A DNA stretch of 64,000 bases from an uncultured Fenollaria sp. (GTDB taxonomy: Bacteria > Bacillota > Clostridia > Tissierellales > Peptoniphilaceae): contig NZ_CAMJVK010000001.1 of NCBI RefSeq assembly GCF_946221515.1, positions 18,285-82,284 on the forward strand, written 5' to 3'. The notes below the pieces were generated by a model, which was given only the letters and a program-made list of their open reading frames with translations, did not search any database and was not told where the DNA came from. Shown here piece after piece: positions 17,067 through 25,932 of this stretch. How positions within the stretch are numbered: the first letter of the stretch is position 1; each line of letters begins with the position of its first letter. The position numbers were made by a program, and so were the translations under genes.

Positions 17067-18617
17067 CTATTTTGCATAATCAGTACTTCTTGTTTCTCTA
17101 ATGACAGTAACTTTTATTTGACCTGGATATTCCAAATTTTCTTCAATTTGCTTAGCAATATCGCGGCTCATTAAAAGCATTTTATCTTCATCTATAACTT
17201 CAGGTTTAACCATTATTCTGATTTCTCTACCAGCTTGTATAGCAAATGATTTTTCAATACCCTCAAATGAGTTTGCTATACCCTCTAGTGTTTCTAGCCT
17301 CTTGATGTACGATTCTAATGTTTCTCTTCTAGCACCTGGTCTTGCAGCAGATATTGCGTCTGCAGCTTGAACGATAACAGCTTCAACTGTTGTTGGCTCT
17401 TCGTCACCATGGTGTGATGCGATGATGTTTAGAATTTCTTTATTCTCCTTATATCTCTTGCAAGTATTTACACCTATCTCGATATGGCTTCCTTCCATTT
17501 GTTGATCAATGGATTTACCTATATCGTGTAGTAAACCTCCTCTTCTGGCAAGCCTTATGTCTGCGCCTAGCTCTTCAGCTATAGTTGCTGATAGTTTAGC
17601 TACCTCTATAGAGTGCTCTAGGACATTTTGACCATAGCTTGTTCTAAATTTAAGTCTACCTAATAGTTTTACTAGCTCAGGATGTAAGTTACGTACGCCG
17701 GCTTCGATAACGGCTCTTTCACCTTCTTCTTTTATAACTGTCTCTACCTCGACCTTAGCTTTGTTGACCATCTCTTCAATCCTAGCTGGATGAATTCTTC
17801 CGTCAGCTATAAGTTTTTCTAAAGCAATTTTGCAAATCTCTCTTCTAATTGGGTCAAAACTTGATAATACTACTGCTTCCGGTGTATCGTCTATGATTAG
17901 ATCTACTCCGGTTAAAGTTTCTAGTGTTCTTATATTTCTACCTTCTCTACCGATGATTCTTCCCTTCATCTCGTCATTTGGTAGGTTAACAACATTAACA
18001 CTAACTTCAGTTACATAGTCAGATGCATTCTTTTGAATAGCGTCAGCTATGATTTCTCTAGCATTCTTTTGTGCTTCTTCTTTAGCTTCATATGTAGCTT
18101 GTCTGATATAAGTAGCACACTCATGAGTCATTTCCTTTTTAACTTCATCCAAGATAATGTCTTTTGCTTCTTGAGTACTCATTTTGGAAACGCGCTCAAT
18201 TTCTTTTCTTCTTTCTTCAATTAATTGTTCAACTTCTTCTTCTTTCTTGCTTAGAGAGTTCATCTTATTCTTAAGTTGTTCTTCCTTCTTTTCGTAAGAT
18301 TGTGTTCTCTTGTCAAGATTTTCTTCTTTGTTGATCAATCTTTTTTCCGATTTTTTCAGTTCGATTTCTTTTTCTTTTGCTTCTTTGTCGAGGTCATTTC
18401 TTAGTTTGTGAATTTCTTCTTTGGCTGATAGTATCTTCTCTTTAGCTTCTTGACTTGCTTTGTTCTTTGCATCTTCGATAATTCTACTTGATTCAATTTC
18501 AGCACTTTTAATCTTCTTCTCGCCTAGAATCTTTCTAATTATATATCCTATGATAAAGCCTAGAACTATAGCAATTAAAGCTGTAATCAGTACTTCGCCT
18601 GTTAAAAACTTATCCAA
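17067..18617 (-). CDS. rny: Ribonuclease Y
   Basis: 516 residues, typical for the family. An N-terminal membrane helix (about 5-25, [19 protein letters not shown]) is followed by a long charged coiled coil to about 200. A KH domain carries [15 protein letters not shown], and an HD domain has [10 protein letters not shown] near residue 360. RNase Y is the membrane-tethered endoribonuclease that starts mRNA decay. TTG start, 10 bases after AGGAGG. It has its own promoter and terminator, so it is probably monocistronic. Confidence 0.97.
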   Translation of the reverse strand: MDKFLTGEVLITALIAIVLGFIIGYIIRKILGEKKIKSAEIESSRIIEDAKNKASQEAKEKILSAKEEIHKLRNDLDKEAKEKEIELKKSEKRLINKEENLDKRTQSYEKKEEQLKNKMNSLSKKEEEVEQLIEERRKEIERVSKMSTQEAKDIILDEVKKEMTHECATYIRQATYEAKEEAQKNAREIIADAIQKNASDYVTEVSVNVVNLPNDEMKGRIIGREGRNIRTLETLTGVDLIIDDTPEAVVLSSFDPIRREICKIALEKLIADGRIHPARIEEMVNKAKVEVETVIKEEGERAVIEAGVRNLHPELVKLLGRLKFRTSYGQNVLEHSIEVAKLSATIAEELGADIRLARRGGLLHDIGKSIDQQMEGSHIEIGVNTCKRYKENKEILNIIASHHGDEEPTTVEAVIVQAADAISAARPGARRETLESYIKRLETLEGIANSFEGIEKSFAIQAGREIRIMVKPEVIDEDKMLLMSRDIAKQIEENLEYPGQIKVTVIRETRSTDYAK

Positions 18618-18671
18618 ACTTAAAACACCTCCTATTAAATTTTATTGGTTTTAAGCATCACGCTTAAAGTT

Positions 18672-18700
18672 ATTATAACACATTTTTGATTTATTAGCAA
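18672..18700 (-). promoter_or_regulatory. Sigma-A promoter of rny
   Basis: TTGCTA (18695-18700), 17-base spacer, TATAAT (18672-18677) on the - strand. A short dyad (TTAAGC/GCTTAA) lies in the leader between the promoter and the ribosome binding site. Confidence 0.65.
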
Positions 18701-18751
18701 GTTTTTAGTATGATTAATATAGATATTTTTTATAGCACTTCCATATCAATG

Positions 18752-18785
18752 CGAAAAAATAAGACTAAACATCGTGTTTAGCCTT
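18752..18785 (-). terminator. Intrinsic terminator of cls
   Basis: The - strand reads AAGGCTAAACA-CGA-TGTTTAGTCTT and then ATTTTTTCG: a hairpin with a U tract, 17 bases after the cls stop. Confidence 0.85.
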
Positions 18786-18801
18786 ATACAGTATATATTT
18801 A

Positions 18802-20229
18802 TTATAGCATTGGTGAAAACAATCTAGTTATTGACTCTTTAATCTTGGCAACTCTTGATCTTTGATTGAATCTATCAAGAGTAAGTTCTTTCGACTCTTC
18901 CATATCCCTCAAAAATTGTTCACTTAATAATGCGTTTGTATCTTTATCATAAAAAATTAAATTCGCTTCAAAGTTTAAAGAGAAGCTTCTAATATCAAAG
19001 TTAGCTGTTCCTACCGTGCATATATCATCATCTTTAACAACTTGTTTAGCGTGTAAAAAGCCTTTTCCATACTCATAAACCTTAACCCCGTCTTCAAGCA
19101 GCTGGCCTACATAGCTTTGTGTTGCCCAATATACAGAGAAGTGGTCTGGTTTATCAGGTATCATGATTCTAACATCAACACCTGATAAAGCAGCTATCCT
19201 AACTGCTTCAAAGATAGATTCATCAGGAACAAAGTACGGACTTTGTATCCATAGCCTATTTTTAGCTGAGCTTATCATTTTCAGATAAACATTCTTTATA
19301 CTTTCATACATTGAGTCTGGACCTGATGTTACTAGCTGCATTCTGCTTAAAGTCTTAATGTCATGATCTTTATAATATTCACCTTTTGTTTTAATCTTAG
19401 TAGCAAATCTATAATCAAAGTTAAATCTTCTTAGGTACTCTTCTACTATGTCCCCTTCTAATCTAAAATGAGTATCTCTCCAAAATCCAAATTTTTTATC
19501 ATTGTTAATATACTCATTACCAACATTAAAACCGCCGCTATATGCAATTTTACCATCAATAACAACTATCTTTCTATGATTTCTATAGTTAAATCTTGTA
19601 GTAAATTTAGAGAAAAATAATGGGAAGAACGAGTCTACTTCGCCGCCTAATCTTTTAAACTCAATAAAATGTCTTTTTCTTATGCTTCTAGAGCCAACTG
19701 CGTCGACAAGTATCCTTACCTCTACCCCTTCTTTTAACTTTTGATTAAGAAGGCTTATAAGCTCCCTTCCTAGTTCATCTGTTTTAAAGATGTAGTACTC
19801 TATATAAATGTATTCTTTTGCATTCTTGATGTCTTCAAATAAGTCCTTAAACTTATCTTTTCCATCAAAGTAAAATTTAATGTCGTTATAATCGGTAAAA
19901 GCAGAATCACTTGTTGCTAAACATAAATTTATTAAATCTTTTTGATCTGCATTTAGGCTATCTGAATTACATAGAGCTATATACTTTTTTTGATGTTCAA
20001 TAAGTCTTTTCTCTTGCTCATCTAGCATCATCTTTTCATCAAAAGTTTTTCTCTTTCTGTAATTAAGTCCAAAGAACATATAAAGTATAAAGCCAACAAA
20101 TGGCAAATAAAGTAGTATCATTAACCATAGCCATGTTGACTTTATATTCTTTCTTTCTTTAAAAACTATAAATAGGCCTAATAGCAAGTTTAATAAATAA
20201 CCAATTAAAACTTGTAATGAGACATCCAT
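18802..20229 (-). CDS. cls: Cardiolipin synthase
   Basis: 475 residues. Two N-terminal membrane helices (LIGYLLNLLLGLFIVF; WLMILLYLPFVGFILYMFF) precede a soluble part with two phospholipase-D HKD motifs: HRKIVVIDG near 215 and HAKQVVKDD near 390, the latter followed by GTANFDIRSF. It condenses two phosphatidylglycerols to cardiolipin at the membrane. It lies 11 bases downstream of typA and is probably co-transcribed with it. Confidence 0.93.
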   Translation of the reverse strand: MDVSLQVLIGYLLNLLLGLFIVFKERKNIKSTWLWLMILLYLPFVGFILYMFFGLNYRKRKTFDEKMMLDEQEKRLIEHQKKYIALCNSDSLNADQKDLINLCLATSDSAFTDYNDIKFYFDGKDKFKDLFEDIKNAKEYIYIEYYIFKTDELGRELISLLNQKLKEGVEVRILVDAVGSRSIRKRHFIEFKRLGGEVDSFFPLFFSKFTTRFNYRNHRKIVVIDGKIAYSGGFNVGNEYINNDKKFGFWRDTHFRLEGDIVEEYLRRFNFDYRFATKIKTKGEYYKDHDIKTLSRMQLVTSGPDSMYESIKNVYLKMISSAKNRLWIQSPYFVPDESIFEAVRIAALSGVDVRIMIPDKPDHFSVYWATQSYVGQLLEDGVKVYEYGKGFLHAKQVVKDDDICTVGTANFDIRSFSLNFEANLIFYDKDTNALLSEQFLRDMEESKELTLDRFNQRSRVAKIKESITRLFSPML

Positions 20230-20240
20230 CGCATTATCTC

Positions 20241-22067
20241 CTATTTCTTAGTATTTTTTGATTTATACCTCTTGTTTGTATCCAATATTTTCTTTCTAAT
20301 TCTAATAGATTTTGGTGTTACTTCTATTAGTTCATCGTCTTCAATGAATTCAAGTGCTTCCTCAAGCGATAATACTCTTGGTGGGCTAAGTCTGATGGCG
20401 TCGTCAGAGCCCGCTGCTCTTGTATTAGTCATTTGTTTCTTCTTAGTAACGTTAACCTCTATATCAAGGCCCTTTGGATTTTCTCCAACAACCATGCCTT
20501 CATAAACTTCAGTTTGTGGTCCTATGAATAATATACCTCTGCCTTGAGCGATATTTAATCCATAGCTTGATGCTACGCCTGTTTCAAAGGCAATTAGTGA
20601 TCCGGTAGTTCTTGTAGGTATCTCTCCTTTATATGGCTCATAGCCTAAGAAGCTCGAGTTTATAATACCTTCGCCGTGTGTATCAGTCATAAACTCGCCT
20701 CTGTATCCAATTAAGCCTCTTGCAGGCATCTTAAATACTAGTCTCGAGTAACCAGCTGAGTTTTCTTTCATCTCTTGTAATTCAGCTTTTCTTCTTGATA
20801 ATTTATCTATAACCGCTCCAACAAATTGTTCTGAAACGTCTACTGTAACCTTTTCCATAGGTTCAAGCTTTTTGCCGTTCTCATCAGTTTTGAATAGTAC
20901 TTGTGGTTTTGATAATTGAAGTTCATAGTCTTCCCTTCTCATTGTTTCAACTAAAACTGATAAGTGAAGCTCCCCTCTACCTGAAACCTTAAATGCGTCA
21001 GTTGAATCAGTTTCTTCAACTCTCAATGATACATTTGATTGTAATTCCTTTTCTAGTCTTGTTCTTATTTGTCTAGATGTTACAAATTTACCTTCTCTTC
21101 CTGCAAATGGTGAGTCATTAACAATGAAGTTCATAGAGATGGTTGGTTCAGATATCTTAACGAAGTCTAGTGCCTCTGGACATTCAGAATCAGCTATAGT
21201 ATCGCCAATGGATATGTCTTCAATACCTGTAACGGCAACTATTGCCCCGCCCTTTTGTTCATTTGTCTCAACTTTGTCAAGACCAATGAATTCATAAAGT
21301 TTACCTATCTTAACTTTTCTTTGCATTTCTGGATGAAGCTTATTAACTAAGACAGCTTCTTGGCCATTCTTTATAGTACCTCTTTCAATCTTGCCTATAC
21401 CAATTCTACCAACATAGTCATTGTAGTCAATTGTTGATATAAGTAATTGTAGCGGCTCGTCTTCGTTTGATTCAGGAGCTGGTATATGCTCGACGATGGC
21501 GTCAAATAAGTCGTCCATATTATCTTTTTCGATAGTTGCTTGATTTGATGCGTAGCCTTTCTTAGCAGATGCAAAGATAAATGGAGCTTCTAGAGCTTCA
21601 TCTTCAGCACCTAGTTCTATGAATAAGTCTAAAACTTCGTCGACTACTTGAACAGGTCTTGCTTCTGGTCTGTCAATCTTATTTATACATACAATAACTG
21701 GTAGGTTTAAATCGAATGCCTTCTTCAATACGAATTTTGTTTGTGGCATAGGTCCTTCAAAGGCATCTACGACCAAAACTACACCATTAACCATCTTTAG
21801 AACTCTCTCTACTTCACCACCGAAGTCAGCATGGCCGGGCGTATCAATGATATTAATCTTTTTACCGTTGTGTATAACGGCTGTATTTTTTGAAAGTATA
21901 GTAATACCACGCTCTTTTTCAAGATCTCCAGAGTCCATAACCCTGTCTTGAACAACTTGGTTTTCTCTGAAAGTTCCTGATTGTCTAAGCATTTGGTCGA
22001 CTAAGGTTGTCTTTCCATGGTCAACGTGCGCTATGATTGCTATATTTCTTAAATCTTCTCTTAACAT
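20241..22067 (-). CDS. typA: TypA/BipA ribosome-associated GTPase
   Basis: 608 residues from the preferred ATG, six bases after AGGAGG; an in-frame start 18 bases upstream exists but lacks a ribosome site. G1 is AHVDHGKTTL, G2 RGITI, G3 DTPGHADFGGEVERVL and G4 NKIDRPEARP. The remainder is EF-G-like domains II, III and V plus the BipA-specific C terminus (GSDDAIRLSPPRVLSLEEALEFI is cut short here as GSDDAIRLSPP). TypA aids 50S assembly and growth under stress or cold. Confidence 0.96.
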   Translation of the reverse strand: MLREDLRNIAIIAHVDHGKTTLVDQMLRQSGTFRENQVVQDRVMDSGDLEKERGITILSKNTAVIHNGKKINIIDTPGHADFGGEVERVLKMVNGVVLVVDAFEGPMPQTKFVLKKAFDLNLPVIVCINKIDRPEARPVQVVDEVLDLFIELGAEDEALEAPFIFASAKKGYASNQATIEKDNMDDLFDAIVEHIPAPESNEDEPLQLLISTIDYNDYVGRIGIGKIERGTIKNGQEAVLVNKLHPEMQRKVKIGKLYEFIGLDKVETNEQKGGAIVAVTGIEDISIGDTIADSECPEALDFVKISEPTISMNFIVNDSPFAGREGKFVTSRQIRTRLEKELQSNVSLRVEETDSTDAFKVSGRGELHLSVLVETMRREDYELQLSKPQVLFKTDENGKKLEPMEKVTVDVSEQFVGAVIDKLSRRKAELQEMKENSAGYSRLVFKMPARGLIGYRGEFMTDTHGEGIINSSFLGYEPYKGEIPTRTTGSLIAFETGVASSYGLNIAQGRGILFIGPQTEVYEGMVVGENPKGLDIEVNVTKKKQMTNTRAAGSDDAIRLSPPRVLSLEEALEFIEDDELIEVTPKSIRIRKKILDTNKRYKSKNTKK

Positions 22068-22093
22068 ATTATTCCTCCTAAACACTACCTTTT

Positions 22094-22122
22094 ATTATAA
22101 TACTTTTTTATAATAATTACAA
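22094..22122 (-). promoter_or_regulatory. Sigma-A promoter of typA-cls
   Basis: TTGTAA (22117-22122), 17-base spacer, TATAAT (22094-22099) on the - strand, just after the RsbW-like gene stop. It gives typA a transcript independent of its upstream neighbour. Confidence 0.7.
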
Positions 22123-22127
22123 GTATT

Positions 22128-22523
22128 TTACTCTCTATCATCAATAAAGCTTGAAAAAATAGTGCATTTTATACCATGTTCCAATCTAGCAACGCTGTCT
22201 GTCAAGGCTTCAACTATCTTTAGTCCCCTTCCACCAAGGTCACAGGCAGCATTATTCGAGCATATGCTAAGAGTCCCGACCCCTTCATCTTCAACTCTAA
22301 GTTTTATTGACTCATTGCATATAGATATGTATAGCTTTACTTTTTTATCCTTGCTATATTGGTTGCCATGTGATGCGGAATTAAGCATAAGCTCATTAAG
22401 AACAAGCCTAATATTAAATATCATCTCATTAGGCAAATATTCATATAGATTTTCTACTATTCTATCTACAAATATCTCGACACTTTCAATATTTGAAGAT
22501 ACTGTTCCATAAAATTTATACAT
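22128..22523 (-). CDS. RsbW/SpoIIAB-like ATP-binding anti-sigma factor or serine kinase
   Basis: 131 residues forming a single HATPase_c (GHKL) domain. The N box is LVLNELMLNSASHGN (about 41-55), the G1 box VEDEGVG, and the G2 box GGRGLKIVE. This is the size and motif set of RsbW-class anti-sigma kinases (PF13581), which hold a sigma-B/F-type factor until an anti-anti-sigma partner is dephosphorylated. Neither a sigma factor nor an anti-anti-sigma gene is adjacent, so the partner is unknown. Its own upstream region has a GGGTAT-containing promoter candidate. Confidence 0.8.
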   Translation of the reverse strand: MYKFYGTVSSNIESVEIFVDRIVENLYEYLPNEMIFNIRLVLNELMLNSASHGNQYSKDKKVKLYISICNESIKLRVEDEGVGTLSICSNNAACDLGGRGLKIVEALTDSVARLEHGIKCTIFSSFIDDRE

Positions 22524-22549
22524 TATATCCTTCCCCTACTAATCTATTT

Positions 22550-22575
22550 ATACCCGTGATAAAAAATTATTAAGC
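22550..22575 (-). promoter_or_regulatory. Candidate promoter of the RsbW-like gene, sigma-B-like layout
   Basis: On the - strand GCTTAA (22570-22575), 14 bases, GGGTAT (22550-22555). This is close to the Bacillus sigma-B pattern GTTTAA-N14-GGGTAT. A sigma-A reading (TTGCTT-N19-TATAAA) is possible but has an overlong spacer. Confidence 0.45.
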
Positions 22576-22578
22576 AAA

Positions 22579-22608
22579 TTGTTACAAATTATCTGTTTTG
22601 GGTATAAA
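22579..22608 (+). promoter_or_regulatory. Candidate promoter of rubredoxin
   Basis: TTGTTA (22579-22584), 18 bases, TATAAA (22603-22608). The -10 lies in GGGTATAAATA (22600-22610), an 11-base inverted copy of 22545-22555 upstream of the divergent RsbW-like gene. Confidence 0.5.
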
Positions 22609-22634
22609 TAAATCGAAAGGAAGGAGGTTGCATT

Positions 22635-22793
22635 ATGGACAAATATGAATGCGATGCATGCGGTTATGTTTATGATCCTGAAATAGGTGATCCAGACGGA
22701 GGTATAGCTCCAGGAACAGCTTTTGAAGACATCCCTGATGATTGGGTTTGCCCAGTTTGTGGTGTTGGTAAGGACATGTTTTCTAAAATGTAA
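22635..22793 (+). CDS. Rubredoxin
   Basis: A 52-residue protein starting [23 protein letters not shown] seven bases after AGGAGG. The four iron ligands occur as CDACG near the N terminus and CPVCG near the C terminus, with the conserved DWVCPVCG and aromatic core (Tyr4, Tyr11, Tyr13, Trp). It is a small Fe(SCys)4 electron carrier in the cytoplasm of anaerobes, often feeding oxygen- or peroxide-reducing enzymes. It is a lone + strand gene in a - strand region, with its own promoter and terminator. Confidence 0.96.
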   Translation: MDKYECDACGYVYDPEIGDPDGGIAPGTAFEDIPDDWVCPVCGVGKDMFSKM

Positions 22794-22804
22794 CTAAGTA
22801 AATT

Positions 22805-22829
22805 AAAAGCCGAAGTGATTCGGCTTTTT
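22805..22829. terminator. Terminator of rubredoxin, also usable from the opposite strand
   Basis: AAAAGCCGAA-GTGA-TTCGGCTTTTT: a 10-bp perfect stem with T runs on both strands, 11 bases after the rubredoxin stop. Confidence 0.88.
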
Positions 22830-22845
22830 CATTTATGATATAGTT

Positions 22846-22881
22846 AAAGGCGCTCTTATCAGTAGTGATATAAGCGCCTTT
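22846..22881 (-). terminator. Long hairpin after engB, probable terminator
   Basis: AAAGGCGCT and AGCGCCTTT arms (9 bp) with partly paired interior lie 13 bases after the engB stop on the - strand. The U tract is weak, but the next hairpin would back it up. Confidence 0.7.
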
Positions 22882-22894
22882 CTTCTTAATATTA

Positions 22895-23479
22895 TTAAAT
22901 TATCTCTTCGAACTTATTTAGTACTTCTTTAACTCCTCTTTTGTCTTGCGAGGAAAATGGTATTAGTAAATCCTTATCCAAGTCGTGAAGTGTTTTATTT
23001 ATTATGCTTACTTGTTTTAGTACTTGTGATGATTTTAACTTATCTAGCTTATTAGCTATGATGAGATAATCCGTTCCAGTTGATCGAATGTAATCATACA
23101 TCATTAAGTCTAGCTTTGTTGGCTCGTGCCTAATATCAATTATTTGACAGATAAGAGCAATGTTTTGAGACTTAACAAGGTATTCTTCTATAATCTTCTT
23201 CCACTTCTCTCTTTCCTTCATGGATATTTTTGCATATCCATAGCCAGGAAGGTCAACTATTCTAAACTTATTATCCATATTATAAAAGTTAATAGTTCTA
23301 GTCTTTCCAGGTGAAGACGATGTATAAGCAAGTTTCTTTCTGTTAGTAAGCGCATTTATAAATGAGCTCTTACCAACATTACTTCTACCGACTAAGACTA
23401 TCTCTTTAAGACCATCTTTTGGGTAACTTTTCTCGTCGACTGCCATCCTCTCTAAGAAGGGTTCATTAATCTTAAGCAT
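22895..23479 (-). CDS. engB: Ribosome biogenesis GTPase EngB/YsxC
   Basis: About 194 residues. G1 is GRSNVGKSSFINAL, G2 SSSPGKTRTINFY, G3 DLPGYGYAK and G4 ANKLDKL. It assists late 50S subunit assembly and is essential in Bacillus. The ATG at 23479 has GGTGAT just upstream; ATG 23491 (four residues longer) is an alternative inside the end of lon. It overlaps the 3' end of lon, and lon-engB is the usual order in Firmicutes. Confidence 0.93.
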   Translation of the reverse strand: MLKINEPFLERMAVDEKSYPKDGLKEIVLVGRSNVGKSSFINALTNRKKLAYTSSSPGKTRTINFYNMDNKFRIVDLPGYGYAKISMKEREKWKKIIEEYLVKSQNIALICQIIDIRHEPTKLDLMMYDYIRSTGTDYLIIANKLDKLKSSQVLKQVSIINKTLHDLDKDLLIPFSSQDKRGVKEVLNKFEEII

Positions 23480-25856
23480 CTTTATCACCATCTATGAAAA
23501 TAATTTTGCTAAGCTCTTTAAAATTATTAACGTAGTGTACATTAAGACTTTCTTTAATATTTTTTGGAAGCTTTTCAAAATCTTTCTTATTTTCCATAGG
23601 AAGTATTAAATCCCTAATCTTCATTCTCTTAGCAGCAAGCGCCTTCTCTTTAAGACCGCCAATAGCAAGGACATTGCCTAATAAAGTAATCTCGCCTGTC
23701 ATGGCAAAGTATCTGTTAATCTTTTGATCTGTTAGAGCCGATAGTATAGCTGTTGTTATTGTAATACCAGCACTTGGACCGTCTTTTGGTATAGCGCCTT
23801 CTGGTACGTGAACGTGTATGTCGTAATCTTTGAACTTCTTTTTGTCAATATTAAAGTACTCGTAGTTAGCCTTTAAGTAGCTTATCGCTAATTGACAAGA
23901 CTCTTGCATAACTTTACCAAGATTACCAGTTATATTAAGTTTGCCATCACCTGGCATCAATTGAGCTTCAACGTTTATGGTATCGCCACCTACCCTTGTC
24001 CACGCAAGTCCTACAGCCTTACCAACGCTGTCCTCTTTATCAACTAAGTTGTATTCAAAAATAGGTCCTTCTAGCAATTTATCAACAGTTTTTACATCAA
24101 CTTTTTTAACTAGCTCATCATCCATATATTTTTTATAAACTAATTTTCTGATTATTGATTGTATCTTTCTTTCAAGCTCTCTTACACCCGACTCTCTTGT
24201 GTAATTATCAATGAGTCTATAAAGAGCCTCATCGTCAAATTTTATTGCATCTTTACTTAAACCAGCATTTTCTAAAGACTTTGGTACTAGGTACTTCTTT
24301 GCTATATTAAGTTTTTCTTCGTCAGTGTAGCCCTCTATCCTTATAATTTCAAGCCTATCAAGTAAAGCTTCCGGTATTGTATCTAACGAGTTTGCTGTAG
24401 TTATAAATAATACTTCTGACAAATCATATGGAAGTTCTAAGTATCTATCAGTAAAGTCACTATTTTGAGAGCTGTCAAGCACTTCTAGTAGTGCACTCGA
24501 TGGGTCTCCTCTAAAATCTTGACCTATCTTATCTATCTCGTCAAATAAAAATACTGGGTTTTTTGACTTAGCCTTCTTCATTAAAGAAATAATTCTTCCT
24601 GGCATTGATCCAACATATGTCCTCATGTGACCTCTAATATCAGCTTCGTCCTTGATACCGCCTAGTGACATCCTAACAAAATTTCTGTTCGTAGCATTGG
24701 CTATAGAGTTAGCGATAGATGTCTTACCAACCCCTGGAGGTCCAACAAAGCATATGATAGAGCCTTTTATAGCTTTCTTATTATTAAGTATAGCAAGGTA
24801 TTCAAGTATCCTGTCCTTAACATCTTTTAAGCCGTAATGATCCCTATCAAGTATCTCCTTAGCTAACTTTAAATCCTTTGTATCCTTAGTTCTAGTATTC
24901 CAAGGAAGGTCCTTAATTAACTCGATATATTGAAGTGTGGAAGGATAATCAGGTGATGTCACTGGCGTTTGCTCAAGCTTCTCTATCTCCTTAAAAGCCT
25001 TCTCCTCTACTTCTTTTGGAGCTTTTAATTTTTTAATATCACTTCTATATGCATCAAAAATATTTTTAGCTCCAGATTTATCCGCATTAAGTTCATTTTT
25101 TATAATCTTTAATTGTTCATGAAGGATGTAGTCTCTTTGATTTTTGTCCATGGCATCTTTTGTTTTATCTTGAAGTGTTTGTAAAACCTCAATTGTAACT
25201 ATGGATTTATTGATAGTATCAATAACTATCTTAGTTCTTTCCTTCTTGTCAAGTGCATTATTATAATCTTGAGTAATTTTTTTATCAATATCTAGCCTTG
25301 AGAATATACTATCCAAAAACACATTGTAGTCAACAGCACTTGGAATTATCCTGTCCTTACTTGATTGACTCTCCATAATGAGTGCATTTAACTTATCGAG
25401 TGAACTCTTAACTACCTCAGAGTATGTAATATTCTCAGGATTGTCAAATGAATAGTCATTCTCATCATTTAATTTTATAAGATCACCATAAATAATGCCG
25501 TCGTTCTTAAAAACATTAGTCAAATAAACCTTAGATAGAGTTCTAAAATTCATCTTCATGTACTTATTGTTAGGAACTATGGATTCAATCTCAGCAAGTA
25601 TGCCTATCTCGTGAACTGATTTTTCGCTTGATATAGACTTTCTATTTGTTTTTAATTGAAAAACAGCAAAGATACCATTAGTCTTAGATGCCTTCGCTAT
25701 AGAAGTAACCAAGTCTTCATTATCTAGATTGATACTGTAAAAATTATTACTAACAAGGTTTAAATCTTGAATTGAAACGATAGGCACTTTGATGCCATCT
25801 TCACCATAGTCATCATCTAATGAAAAATTATCGATTATTTCTTCATAATTATCCAT
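23472..25856 (-). CDS. lon: ATP-dependent protease La (Lon)
   Basis: 794 residues. The N-terminal substrate-binding domain (about 20-220, more divergent than usual, beginning IKVPIVSIQDLNLVS) is followed by an AAA+ module with P-loop GPPGVGKTSIANS near 370 and Walker B FLFDEIDKIG. The serine-lysine protease has PKDGPSAGIT near 685 and the lysine in GGLKEKALAAKR. It degrades misfolded and regulatory proteins in the cytoplasm. It lies downstream of clpX across a hairpin, in a tig-clpP-clpX-lon-engB block. Confidence 0.96.
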   Translation of the reverse strand: MDNYEEIIDNFSLDDDYGEDGIKVPIVSIQDLNLVSNNFYSINLDNEDLVTSIAKASKTNGIFAVFQLKTNRKSISSEKSVHEIGILAEIESIVPNNKYMKMNFRTLSKVYLTNVFKNDGIIYGDLIKLNDENDYSFDNPENITYSEVVKSSLDKLNALIMESQSSKDRIIPSAVDYNVFLDSIFSRLDIDKKITQDYNNALDKKERTKIVIDTINKSIVTIEVLQTLQDKTKDAMDKNQRDYILHEQLKIIKNELNADKSGAKNIFDAYRSDIKKLKAPKEVEEKAFKEIEKLEQTPVTSPDYPSTLQYIELIKDLPWNTRTKDTKDLKLAKEILDRDHYGLKDVKDRILEYLAILNNKKAIKGSIICFVGPPGVGKTSIANSIANATNRNFVRMSLGGIKDEADIRGHMRTYVGSMPGRIISLMKKAKSKNPVFLFDEIDKIGQDFRGDPSSALLEVLDSSQNSDFTDRYLELPYDLSEVLFITTANSLDTIPEALLDRLEIIRIEGYTDEEKLNIAKKYLVPKSLENAGLSKDAIKFDDEALYRLIDNYTRESGVRELERKIQSIIRKLVYKKYMDDELVKKVDVKTVDKLLEGPIFEYNLVDKEDSVGKAVGLAWTRVGGDTINVEAQLMPGDGKLNITGNLGKVMQESCQLAISYLKANYEYFNIDKKKFKDYDIHVHVPEGAIPKDGPSAGITITTAILSALTDQKINRYFAMTGEITLLGNVLAIGGLKEKALAAKRMKIRDLILPMENKKDFEKLPKNIKESLNVHYVNNFKELSKIIFIDGDKDA

Positions 25857-25865
25857 ATCTTTCTC

Positions 25866-25901
25866 CTTTAATAAAAGGCCGAAACATATCTGTCCGGCCT
25901 T
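25866..25901 (-). terminator. Hairpin between clpX and lon, partial terminator or leader hairpin
   Basis: A 7-bp stem (AAGGCCG/CGGCCTT) with a 13-base loop is followed on the - strand by TTTATTAAAG. The lon ribosome site (AAAGGAG) begins right after, and no separate lon promoter was seen in the 76-base gap, so read-through is expected. Confidence 0.55.
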
Positions 25902-25932
25902 ATTGAGCTTCTAAATAAGCAATCTGCTTAAT

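Noticed and set aside
17830..18654. Several + strand open frames opposite rny
   Set aside because: They mirror the coding phase of rny, have hydrophobic or Ser/Leu-rich composition typical of antisense frames, and lack ribosome sites.
18651..18667. TTAAGC/GCTTAA dyad in the rny leader as a riboswitch
   Set aside because: A 6-bp stem alone is too small for any known riboswitch; it is mentioned only as a leader dyad.
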